Below are positions 33,847 through 41,504 of a stretch of DNA of 64,000 nucleotides, piece after piece. Every line of letters begins with the position of its first letter. Position 1 is the stretch's first letter. The DNA is taken from assembly GCF_000482465.1 (NCBI RefSeq), contig NZ_KI519420.1, positions 300,206-364,205 of the forward strand, read 5' to 3'. Origin of the DNA: Runella limosa DSM 17973 (GTDB lineage Bacteria; Bacteroidota; Bacteroidia; Cytophagales; Spirosomataceae). Under the pieces are notes generated by a model. It worked only from the letters and a program-made list of their open reading frames with translations. It was not told the origin of the DNA and ran no database searches. The position numbers and the translations under genes were made by a program.

Positions 33847-34866
33847 GTGGGGAAAAACATCAGACATTTTGTAAGAGATAGCTGGCTTACTGCCTCGTAC
33901 TATACGGGGCTGAGTCAGCTTTATCATGCCTTAGTGGGAAGAAAACGCGGGATTATTTCTTACCATAATGTGCTTCCCGTGGATAAACTGTCCGCATTTG
34001 ATACGTACAACGTGGATGTGACGGCAGCGATTTTCGACAAACAACTCCAATTCTTAAAAAAACACTTTCGAGTACAGCCCATTCAGGAAATAGAAAATCC
34101 AAACGCCAAGGGGATTTTCATTACAGTCGATGATGGGATGCGCAACAATTATGAAGTACTTGCCCCACTCTTAGAAAAACACGGTATTTCGGCTCTATTT
34201 GCGATTTGTCCCGCCATGGTTGACCGACAACTGCCTTACATCTGGCGCGACCACTTATTTTTGCTTTTGTGCCAAGCCGCAAACCAATCTGTGAGACTGC
34301 CCTTCAACGACTATCAAACGCTGCTCCCAGTTCCTGAAACACCCGCAGGAATCAATAACCTGACGCGGCAGCTTAAACAATACGTTTACAAACAGCAATT
34401 GGCGGATATTTATGGTCTTGTCCGCGAAATTTGCCAAAAAAATGGGTGGGACTATGAAGTACTCTCACCTGACGAGCTTCGGTACGATTTTATGACTTGG
34501 CCTCAGATTCGGGCATTGGTGGCTCAAGGGCACAGGGTCGCCTCCCACACGCAGACCCACCGCGTATTACGTTTTTTGAGTCAAGAAGAAAAAAAAGTAG
34601 AATTGGAAGTCTCTAAACAGCGCCTCGAAACTGAACTGAAGCAAGAGGTACCGCTCTTTGTTTATCCTTATGGAAGTAGGGCCGAAATCGACCAAGTTAC
34701 CGTCGATGCTGTACAGGAGGCAGGGTATCGCATGGCTTTGATGAATGTTCAGCAACCAAACCTTTCACCCCTTACTTTCTCCCAGCCCCGTTTTGCTTTT
34801 CCGCCCATTTCAGATTCGTCGCATCTACACGCTATTGTATCGGGCTATAAATTTTTGTTTCGGTAG
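33847..34866 (+). CDS. Polysaccharide deacetylase (NodB-like) family protein
   Basis: NodB-homology-domain protein. GIISYHNVLP starts the fold, IFITVDDGMRNN contains the first Asp pair of the metal site, and VASHTQTHRVL gives the His-x-x-x-His; QEVPLFVYPYGSRAEID is the conserved later strand. Start is GTG at 33847 because no ATG is in frame nearby. There is no clear signal peptide, so it may be cytoplasmic or N-terminally membrane-associated. Length 339 aa resembles the cell-surface glycan-associated deacetylases more than xylan deacetylases. It follows the esterase gene by 41 bases. Confidence 0.83.
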   Translation: MGKNIRHFVRDSWLTASYYTGLSQLYHALVGRKRGIISYHNVLPVDKLSAFDTYNVDVTAAIFDKQLQFLKKHFRVQPIQEIENPNAKGIFITVDDGMRNNYEVLAPLLEKHGISALFAICPAMVDRQLPYIWRDHLFLLLCQAANQSVRLPFNDYQTLLPVPETPAGINNLTRQLKQYVYKQQLADIYGLVREICQKNGWDYEVLSPDELRYDFMTWPQIRALVAQGHRVASHTQTHRVLRFLSQEEKKVELEVSKQRLETELKQEVPLFVYPYGSRAEIDQVTVDAVQEAGYRMALMNVQQPNLSPLTFSQPRFAFPPISDSSHLHAIVSGYKFLFR

Positions 34867-34914
34867 GTTAAATCTTTCTTTATCTTTGGCTACGGGCGAA
34901 GAAATAAGCTATTT

Positions 34915-35532
34915 TTATTCGATTTCGATACCTTCTTCCTGCATAAGTTGAGCAAGGTTGAGGACACAATCGTCTAAAACGGGGATGTTGGTATCAAACG
35001 GAACCATGACCCATGTTTCGGTTTTTGAAAATACAAAAATGATTTTGGTTTGGGTCGAAACCCAAATCACCTTTTCGGTGCCGAACTCAAGCATTTTTTG
35101 TGCTTTTTCAATGATATAGCTAAATTTTTCATCGTGGTCGTCGGGGTCAATATCTATTTTGATGTCTATTTCTACTACCACTTTGGGAGCAACCTCAAAA
35201 TAACGATTGTTTAGCGTCAGCCCCTCCTTTTCAAAAATAGCGATGTCATTAGCGAGATTCGTGTTTTTACTGATATGAATCCCAATCTCGTTGGTAGCCA
35301 AAAAATACCGTTTTCGATTGATAGACATGAATAAAAACCCATGAATAATACTAACCAAAATGCCTTGTAATGAACTACAACCCATGATTTCAGCCGTTTT
35401 TTTCTTTTTGTCTAGTACGTCCCTGTAGCCTTTGTACGGCAATACTTTCCCGTTCAAGGTTTCATAAACCAAGTACGAAGGGATTTTTTCAAGTTTTCTT
35501 TTACGACGCGGTACTTTCTGAGTAGTAGTCAT
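34915..35532 (-). CDS. Uma2-family (DUF820) PD-(D/E)XK-fold protein, paralogue of 9498
   Basis: Same family and layout as the protein at 9498-10106: VYETLNGKVLPYKGYRDVL, ATNEIGIHISKNTNLANDIA, APKVVVEIDIKIDID (Asp ... Glu-x-x-Lys), QKMLEFGTEKVIWV. The ATG at 35532 (MTTTQKVP) is preferred over 35553. The spacer to the divergent symporter gene is 43 bases. As with its paralogue, the role is not known; the pair suggests a family dispersed in this genome. Confidence 0.75.
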   Translation of the reverse strand: MTTTQKVPRRKRKLEKIPSYLVYETLNGKVLPYKGYRDVLDKKKKTAEIMGCSSLQGILVSIIHGFLFMSINRKRYFLATNEIGIHISKNTNLANDIAIFEKEGLTLNNRYFEVAPKVVVEIDIKIDIDPDDHDEKFSYIIEKAQKMLEFGTEKVIWVSTQTKIIFVFSKTETWVMVPFDTNIPVLDDCVLNLAQLMQEEGIEIE

Positions 35533-35575
35533 AACATAATCAGTTTTAAACAAATATAAGCCCTAAACATCTACA

Positions 35576-36910
35576 ATGCAAAAGACAGCTTCTCGCTCAG
35601 GACTTTCTAAACTCTTCACCAATCTGACCTTTTGGGTTTTGACGGCCATTACAATTGGCATCTTATTAGGGCATTTTCGACCCGATCTGGCGTTGATGAA
35701 GGTATTGGATGAACCCATCAAAGGTAAGTTTTTAGGGCAAGAGCTCGAAATTGGCGCTACGTTCAGCGAAATGCTGGGTAAAACGTTCATAAGTGTTGTC
35801 AAACTTTTTATCAATCCTATCATTTTCCTGACCATTACATTGGGAATTATTTCGATGGGTGATTTGAAAAAAGTGGGAAAAGTGGGCGCAAAAGCGTTGT
35901 TGTACTTTGAGGTCGTAACGACCGTAGCACTCATTATTGGGATAATCGTAGCCAATGTCATTCGTCCAGGCGATGGTGTGGTGACGGATAGTATCAAAGG
36001 AGGCGATATTTCTAAATATACCCAAAGTGCTGGTGCGTTCAGCTGGTGGAAGTTTTTTATGGACAATTCTACGCTCCAAGTCCTCGCCGTGGCGATTGTG
36101 CTTGGGGCAGTGCTAAGTAATTATTCGGGTCGGCAAAAGGTAATCGACTTCCTTGCCCCTATTTCCAAAGTAATTTTCAAAGCGTTGCACCGCGTCATGA
36201 TGCTTGCGCCGATTGGAGCGTTTGGCGGAATGGCATTTACCATTGGAAAATACGGTATTCAAACGCTGTTGCCCCTCGCAAAACTGATGGTGACGGTTTA
36301 TACTACCATGGGAATCTTTGTATGTGTGGTGCTGTGGTACATCCTTCGGACGGCCAAGGTCGATTTGTTTAAGTTTTTGCGCTACATCCGCGAGGAGCTT
36401 TTGATTGTACTGGGTACTTCATCGTCAGAGGCGGCTTTGCCTTCTTTGATGGAAAAACTAGAAAAAATGGGCTGCTCGAAGTCGGTGGTGGGGCTGGTCG
36501 TCCCTGCGGGTTATTCTTTCAACCTCGATGGAACGACGATTTACCTTTCAATGGCCGTTATTTTCTTGGCGCAAGTCTTTAACGTACACTTGGATTTGAC
36601 CCAAATGCTGACCATCATCGGTATTTTGATGGTGACGTCCAAAGGAGCAGCGGGTGTGACGGGCAGCGGCTTCATCGTATTGGCATCAACGCTAACGGCG
36701 CTCAAAGCCATCCCCGTAGAAGGGTTAGCATTGTTGTTGGGCGTTGACCGTTTTATGTCGGAAGCGCGAGCCATTACCAACTTCATCGGCAATGCCGTAG
36801 CGACGGTGTGGTTGGCCAACCACGAAAAAGAGTTTGATCGTCAAAAAATGAATTATGCGTTTGGGCACGTCGAGCGTTTTGAAGACATCGAAACCGACAA
36901 CCTCGATTAA
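35576..36910 (+). CDS. Dicarboxylate/amino acid:cation symporter (GltP/DctA family)
   Basis: Inner-membrane cation-coupled carrier of the DAACS family. Typical signatures: TLGIISMGDLKKVGKVG, the serine-rich reentrant loop LGTSSSEAALPSLMEKL (about 281-297), VVPAGYSFNLDGTTIYLSMA (about 305-324), GSGFIVLASTL and the cation-site region LLLGVDRFMSEARAITNFIG (about 385-404). About eight helices plus two hairpins are visible. The substrate, glutamate, aspartate or C4-dicarboxylate, cannot be settled by reading. Its stop codon overlaps the convergent elaA stop by four bases. Confidence 0.92.
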   Translation: MQKTASRSGLSKLFTNLTFWVLTAITIGILLGHFRPDLALMKVLDEPIKGKFLGQELEIGATFSEMLGKTFISVVKLFINPIIFLTITLGIISMGDLKKVGKVGAKALLYFEVVTTVALIIGIIVANVIRPGDGVVTDSIKGGDISKYTQSAGAFSWWKFFMDNSTLQVLAVAIVLGAVLSNYSGRQKVIDFLAPISKVIFKALHRVMMLAPIGAFGGMAFTIGKYGIQTLLPLAKLMVTVYTTMGIFVCVVLWYILRTAKVDLFKFLRYIREELLIVLGTSSSEAALPSLMEKLEKMGCSKSVVGLVVPAGYSFNLDGTTIYLSMAVIFLAQVFNVHLDLTQMLTIIGILMVTSKGAAGVTGSGFIVLASTLTALKAIPVEGLALLLGVDRFMSEARAITNFIGNAVATVWLANHEKEFDRQKMNYAFGHVERFEDIETDNLD

Positions 36911-37365
36911 GCTTCCCGAATCATAATCGTGTGCGGAATCCCGTCTTCGAGGTAGTCTTCGCCCGTTGATTTGAAGCCAAACGACTCATAAAACTTTAAC
37001 AAATATTGTTGGGCGCCAATCTTGATAGGTTGGTGCCCAAATAATTTTTCACATTGTTCAATAGAGTACGCTATCAACTGCCTTCCTGCCCCTTGGCCGC
37101 GTACTTTGTCGGAGGTAGCCACCCGCCCAATCGACGTAAAGCCCTCAAAAGATAGATTCAAATCAAACAAACGGGTATAAGCCACCAATGCCCCGTCGTT
37201 GTCGTAACCAAGGCAATGCCACGCGTAAAAATCTTTACCGTCGGCATCGTGAAAAGGGCAATTTTGTTCCACAATAAACACATCAATACGAAGGGCAAGC
37301 AGATCGTACAATTGGCGTAAACTGAGTTGGTCGAAGGGAAGGCACTGAAATGTGATGGCGGCCAT
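36907..37365 (-). CDS. elaA: ElaA-type GNAT acetyltransferase
   Basis: Small GCN5-related N-acetyltransferase of the ElaA family, substrate unknown. Features: LYDLLALRIDVFIVEQNCPF at the front, the acetyl-CoA loop RVATSDKVRGQGAGRQLI (about 91-108, Arg/Gln-x-x-Gly-x-Gly/Ala), and YLLKFYESFGFKSTGEDYLE followed by GIPHTIM. The ATG at 37365 (MAAITFQ) begins the family; a longer open frame to 37596 overlaps the divergent TatD gene and has no family similarity. Length 152 aa is standard. Convergent overlap with the symporter gene. Confidence 0.9.
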   Translation of the reverse strand: MAAITFQCLPFDQLSLRQLYDLLALRIDVFIVEQNCPFHDADGKDFYAWHCLGYDNDGALVAYTRLFDLNLSFEGFTSIGRVATSDKVRGQGAGRQLIAYSIEQCEKLFGHQPIKIGAQQYLLKFYESFGFKSTGEDYLEDGIPHTIMIREA

Positions 37366-37383
37366 AATTTTCGGGAGGTTTGT

Positions 37384-37391
37384 TATCTTTG
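37384..37391 (+). promoter_or_regulatory. -7 element before the TatD gene
   Basis: TATCTTTG is a perfect TAnnTTTG match. No clear TTG at 19-20 bases upstream. If used, transcription starts near 37398, so the TTG codon at 37380 cannot be the translational start. Confidence 0.45.
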
Positions 37392-37406
37392 ACAAAGGAC
37401 AATGAT

Positions 37407-38084
37407 TTGGCAAAATTGGAACAATTTCTAAATTTTCACACACATAATGTGTTAGAACTTCCCGCTGAACGAAGTATTTTAAACATTCTCGGGCAAGACA
37501 TGGCTGCGTACGGCTTTGACCCAGACCGTTGGGTATCGGTCGGCATTCATCCTTGGTATGTTGATGTTGAAACGTGGCAAACCCAGTTGGTAGCATTAGA
37601 ACGACGGGCTACCCAAGCTGAAGTAAAAATGGTAGGAGAATGCGGCCTTGATCGTTTGATTCCACTTTCGTTAGAAATGCAGCTCAAGGTGTTTGAAGCA
37701 CAAGTCCAAGTAGCGGAGCGGGTTCAAAAACCCGTTGTCATTCATTGTGTACGGGCTTTCAATGAATTGTTACAATGGCATAAACATCGGCGAACGCAAG
37801 TGCCTTTGATTATTCATGGATTTAATAACCAACCGCAAATAGCGCGACAATTGCTACAAAAAGGATTTTATCTATCGTTGGGAACGGCATTACTTCGGGA
37901 GAACGCTAACGCCACAAAAGTGCTCCAAGAAATGCCAATCGAACGGCTCTTTCTCGAAAACGACGACCGCGATGTTCCTATTGAGGAGGTCTATCAAGAA
38001 GCTTCTGTGCATTTGCAGTGTACTACAGGACACCTACAAAACCAAATTTGGACTAACTTTGCAGCACTGTTTTCGCAGAAATAG
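37407..38084 (+). CDS. TatD-family metal-dependent hydrolase
   Basis: Probable metal-dependent deoxyribonuclease-type TIM barrel. Metal ligands: His-x-His in NFHTHNV, Glu in GECGLDR, His in VVIHCVRAF, His in LIIHGFNN and Asp in FLENDDRDV; the usual GLHPW is GIHPW. There is no in-frame ATG at the front: possible starts are TTG codons at 37380, 37407 or 37416. The -7 element at 37384-37391 excludes the first if it is real, so 37407 is given, with 37416 equally possible. Length 226 aa is slightly short of the 250-260 usual. Forty bases upstream of tcdA, likely same operon. Confidence 0.82.
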   Translation: MAKLEQFLNFHTHNVLELPAERSILNILGQDMAAYGFDPDRWVSVGIHPWYVDVETWQTQLVALERRATQAEVKMVGECGLDRLIPLSLEMQLKVFEAQVQVAERVQKPVVIHCVRAFNELLQWHKHRRTQVPLIIHGFNNQPQIARQLLQKGFYLSLGTALLRENANATKVLQEMPIERLFLENDDRDVPIEEVYQEASVHLQCTTGHLQNQIWTNFAALFSQK

Positions 38085-38123
38085 CCTGGTAGGCTCTTTT
38101 ATTTATTTAAGATAGTGTTTAAA

Positions 38124-38930
38124 ATGGCAGATTTAGGATGGCTTTCGCGTACGCGCCTCATGGTGGGCGACGAAGGATTGGATAAACTTCAACAAGCCCA
38201 CGTGTTGGTGGTGGGGCTAGGTGGTGTGGGTTCATTTGCCGCCGAATTTATTGCACGCTCGGGCGTAGGAACGATGACGATTGTCGATGGCGACGTTGTT
38301 GACCCATCCAATCGTAACCGACAACTTCCCGCACTCGCCACCACGCACGGCCAGTCAAAGGCCGAATTGATGGCTGAACGTTTGTTGGCCATTAACCCAG
38401 AGCTGAAGCTGACGGTGATTAAAGAGTTTTTGACCCCTCAAAAAGTGCGTGATATTCTTGGTGCAGCTTCTTATGACTACGTGATGGATTGCATCGACAG
38501 TATTACCCCAAAATTGACCCTTTTGGTGACGTCGCGCGAGTATAACTATCCGCTGGTAAGCTCGATGGGAGCGGGGGGGAAATACGACCCCACTCAGTTG
38601 AAAGTAGCTGATTTGTTTGATACGTACGAGTGTTTCTTGGCGCATTACGTTCGTAAACGCCTCAAAAAATACGGGATTACGTCAGGAATTACGGCGGTGT
38701 TTTCGACCGAAAAAGTGCAAAAAGATTCGTTGATGCTGACGGACGGAAATAACTTTAAGCGCTCCGCCTACGGTACTATTTCGTATTTACCCGCTACTTT
38801 TGGAAGCGTTTGTGCCTCTGTTGTTATTCGAGAATTGTTGGGACAAAAAGTGCCATTGCACAAGAACCCTTTGAAAGAGATAAAGAAAAAACAACAGCAA
38901 AAAAAGGCGAAAAAAGCGCAAAACAAGTAA
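38124..38930 (+). CDS. tcdA: tRNA threonylcarbamoyladenosine dehydratase (ThiF/E1-like)
   Basis: E1-like enzyme that cyclises the t6A37 modification of tRNA to ct6A using ATP. ATP-binding loop VVGLGGVGSFAAEFIARSGV (about 29-48), adenylation Asp/Arg in VDGDVVDPSNRNRQ (about 55-68), and YDYVMDCIDSITPKLTLL. The 268-aa length, and the Lys-rich tail (KEIKKKQQQKKAKKAQNK), fit the YgdL/TcdA branch rather than ThiF or MoeB, which have zinc cysteines absent here. The ATG at 38124 is preferred over GTG at 38115. Confidence 0.9.
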   Translation: MADLGWLSRTRLMVGDEGLDKLQQAHVLVVGLGGVGSFAAEFIARSGVGTMTIVDGDVVDPSNRNRQLPALATTHGQSKAELMAERLLAINPELKLTVIKEFLTPQKVRDILGAASYDYVMDCIDSITPKLTLLVTSREYNYPLVSSMGAGGKYDPTQLKVADLFDTYECFLAHYVRKRLKKYGITSGITAVFSTEKVQKDSLMLTDGNNFKRSAYGTISYLPATFGSVCASVVIRELLGQKVPLHKNPLKEIKKKQQQKKAKKAQNK

Positions 38931-38965
38931 CTTTGATGAATGACTAGCCCACAACAAGCTATTAC

Positions 38966-38987
38966 TTACTGTCCAAATTGGCAGTAA
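38966..38987. promoter_or_regulatory. Palindromic operator upstream of the GntR gene
   Basis: A 22-base near-perfect palindrome with half-sites TTACTGTCCAA and TTGGCAGTAA lies 24 bases upstream of the GntR-family ATG. Its size and position fit the autoregulatory operator of that regulator. Confidence 0.5.
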
Positions 38988-39011
38988 CATGGCCAATAAG
39001 CCTTACTTTGC

Positions 39012-40031
39012 ATGAGCTTTACCCTACATCTTGACCACGACGCTAAAACCCCTAAGTACAAGCAAATTGTAAAATCGGTGATTAGCTCGATTGAACGTGG
39101 TGTTTTAAAACAGGACGACCAACTTCCTTCCATCAACGAACTTAGTGAAGAGTACTATTTAGCGCGCGACACCGTCGAAAAAGCCTATAAAGAACTCAAA
39201 GCACTGGGGGTGATTGACTCCGTACGCGGAAAAGGCTTTTATATTTTGAACGAAAAGCCAAAGCAAATGCGGGTGTTGTTGGTGATGAACAAACTCAGCG
39301 CTTACAAAAAAGCCGTGTATGAGGCTTTTGTGAGTACCTTGGGCGACCGCGCGACAGTGACGTTACACATACATCACGGCAACGTACGGGTGTTCGATGA
39401 CATTATGAAAGAGAGCATCGGGCATTACCACTACTACGTCATCATGCCGCACTTTTATGACGAAGCAGACCGCGTGTCGGTATTGTCGATGCTTAAAAAG
39501 ATTGACCCCAAAGAACTCATTTTACTCGACCGCGAGTTTTCGGATTTTTCGGGAGAATACGCCAGCGTTTACCAAGACTTTACGGACGATATTTACGGGG
39601 CTTTGCAGTCGGGAATAGACCTGTTGAGTAAATACGAGGAAATTGTACTCGTGTTTCCGCAGGATGTAAAGTACCCACCTGAGATTGTACGCGGTTTCCG
39701 CAACTTTTGTGCGCACTACCATAAGCAAGGACGAATTATCGGAAAAGCGTCCGACGATGAAGTTCTCAAAGGCCGCGCCTACATTGTGTTGGAAGATTCT
39801 GATTTGGCCGAATTAGTAAAAAAGACCAGACTACAAAGCCTGGTCTTGGGTGAAGAGGTAGGAATAGTATCTTTTAATGATACGCCCCTTAAAGAGGTTT
39901 TGGCTAATGGAATCACCGTTATTTCGACAAACCACAGCCAAATGGGGCGTACAGCGGCAGAATTGATTCTAAAAGGAAAGGTGATGAATCTCAAAAACCC
40001 TTTTGGCCTGATTCGGCGCGGCTCCCTTTAA
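39012..40031 (+). CDS. GntR-family repressor with periplasmic-binding-protein-like sensor domain
   Basis: Transcription factor. Winged helix-turn-helix (about 1-75) with KYKQIVKSVISSIERGVLKQ, DQLPSINELSEEYYLARDTV and LGVIDSVRGKGFYI, the normal GntR signature. The C-terminal 260 residues form a LacI/ribose-binding-like effector domain (VVISTNHSQMGRTAAELIL-type ending), as in Bacteroidota regulators of arabinose, fucose or rhamnose use. The effector is therefore probably a sugar. A 22-base palindrome (38966-38987) just upstream is a likely binding site. No transport or catabolic gene is directly downstream, so its regulon is elsewhere or is only itself. Confidence 0.88.
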   Translation: MSFTLHLDHDAKTPKYKQIVKSVISSIERGVLKQDDQLPSINELSEEYYLARDTVEKAYKELKALGVIDSVRGKGFYILNEKPKQMRVLLVMNKLSAYKKAVYEAFVSTLGDRATVTLHIHHGNVRVFDDIMKESIGHYHYYVIMPHFYDEADRVSVLSMLKKIDPKELILLDREFSDFSGEYASVYQDFTDDIYGALQSGIDLLSKYEEIVLVFPQDVKYPPEIVRGFRNFCAHYHKQGRIIGKASDDEVLKGRAYIVLEDSDLAELVKKTRLQSLVLGEEVGIVSFNDTPLKEVLANGITVISTNHSQMGRTAAELILKGKVMNLKNPFGLIRRGSL

Positions 40032-40047
40032 AACGCCACTTATTGCT

Positions 40048-41442
40048 TTATACTAACCCTTTTAACAAATCGGGAAGTAGCCCGAAGAAAAGGGTAATGA
40101 TGGTTGTTACAATCAACACCAAACGGTAGAATTGTGGTACTTTGATGGCATTTCCTTCGCCTTCGCGCATGTAAGCGGCAATCACGGCTCTGAAGTAATA
40201 ATAGATACCCACGGCAGACATCAAAACGGCCACAATCAAAATCCACGTCAGGCCGCGCTCTACGACGCTTGAGAATACAAAGAATTTACCCCAGAACCCA
40301 GCCGTAAGCGGAATCCCAGCGAGTGAAAGCATCGAAACAGTTAGAACAAAAGCCAACAACGGGTTTTTCTTGCCCAAGCCATTGAAGGCGTTGAAGCTTT
40401 CGCTCACTTCGTTTGACCGTACGCCCGTTTCTTTGCTAACAATCATCAACACGCCAAAAGCGCTGATAGTAGCTAATGAATACGCCAATGAGTAAAATAC
40501 AATCGCATCTTGTGATTGTGAACTAAGTGCTGTAAGGCTCAGAAGCAAGTATCCCGCGTGTGAAATACTGGAATAAGCCATCATGCGTTTGAAGCTATTT
40601 TGGTAAACAGCTGTAATGTTTCCTGCCAAAAGCGTTAGCACTGTAATGCCCGCTAGGGTTGACCACCAGAAGGTATAAGCACCCGAAAACGACCCAGACA
40701 GTAAGCGGTAAATGGCCGCAAAACCCGCAGTTTTTACAATCGTTGACATAAAGGCCGTAAATACCGTCGGCGCTCCATCATAGACGTCGGGAGTCCAGAA
40801 ATGGAAAGGAGCAGCTGATACTTTGAAAAGCATTCCAATCAACAACATCAACAAACCTACGTACATCATCACCGACGGACTAGGGTTTGTCAATACGTAT
40901 GACTTGAGGGCTGCCAGGCTGAATGAACCTGTAGCACCGTACAACAAAGCCATTCCAAAAAGCATAATTCCTGTCGCAAACGAACCCATTAAGAGGTACT
41001 TGAGGGCGGCTTCGTTGGAGCGTAAGTTACGCTTATCACTACCTGTCAGGACGTACATAGAAACCGAAAGGATTTCGACGCCCACAAATAGCATGAGTAG
41101 GTTTTCGTATCCAATCATAATGATGGCTCCTACCAACGAAAACAACATAATGGCGTAGTATTCGGCGGGTTGGGCAGCTTCATCGTCGATAAAACCGCGC
41201 GTAAGCGCCGAAATCAACAAAGCCGAAATCAACACAATGCCCGAAAAAGCCATCGTAAGCTTATTTTCGAAAAGCATTCCTTTGAAATACAACGACGGGG
41301 CATCGTTCCAGTTAGCAAAGTTGGCGATCAAGGTGAGAACCAATACCAAGAGTGTGGCAGGTAATAGTATATTTTTTGATTTTTGAAACCCCAAAAACAA
41401 TACCAGAAGGCCAAGTATGGAAAGAAGTATGATTGGAAGCAT
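40048..41442 (-). CDS. nuoN: NADH-quinone oxidoreductase subunit N
   Basis: Membrane-arm proton-pumping subunit of respiratory complex I. Fourteen hydrophobic helices; antiporter-type motifs include MLFVGVEILSVSMYVLTG with the key Glu, LKYLLMGSFATGIMLFGMAL with the pump Lys, and FHFWTPDVYDGAPTVFTAFM. Length 464 aa is normal. Last gene of the nuoKLMN unit on the minus strand, 62 bases after nuoM. Confidence 0.95.
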   Translation of the reverse strand: MLPIILLSILGLLVLFLGFQKSKNILLPATLLVLVLTLIANFANWNDAPSLYFKGMLFENKLTMAFSGIVLISALLISALTRGFIDDEAAQPAEYYAIMLFSLVGAIIMIGYENLLMLFVGVEILSVSMYVLTGSDKRNLRSNEAALKYLLMGSFATGIMLFGMALLYGATGSFSLAALKSYVLTNPSPSVMMYVGLLMLLIGMLFKVSAAPFHFWTPDVYDGAPTVFTAFMSTIVKTAGFAAIYRLLSGSFSGAYTFWWSTLAGITVLTLLAGNITAVYQNSFKRMMAYSSISHAGYLLLSLTALSSQSQDAIVFYSLAYSLATISAFGVLMIVSKETGVRSNEVSESFNAFNGLGKKNPLLAFVLTVSMLSLAGIPLTAGFWGKFFVFSSVVERGLTWILIVAVLMSAVGIYYYFRAVIAAYMREGEGNAIKVPQFYRLVLIVTTIITLFFGLLPDLLKGLV

Positions 41443-41504
41443 TTTGTTTAATTTTTCAATTTGAAACTGAAACGGCGGCGAACCGCTTAAAAATAATTCT
41501 CAAA

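Noticed and set aside
37366-37596. N-terminal extension of ElaA
   Set aside because: The added 77 residues are antisense to the TatD gene and do not resemble GNAT proteins.
39003-39010. TTACTTTG as -7 promoter element of the GntR gene
   Set aside because: It ends one base before the ATG, so transcription would start inside the coding sequence.
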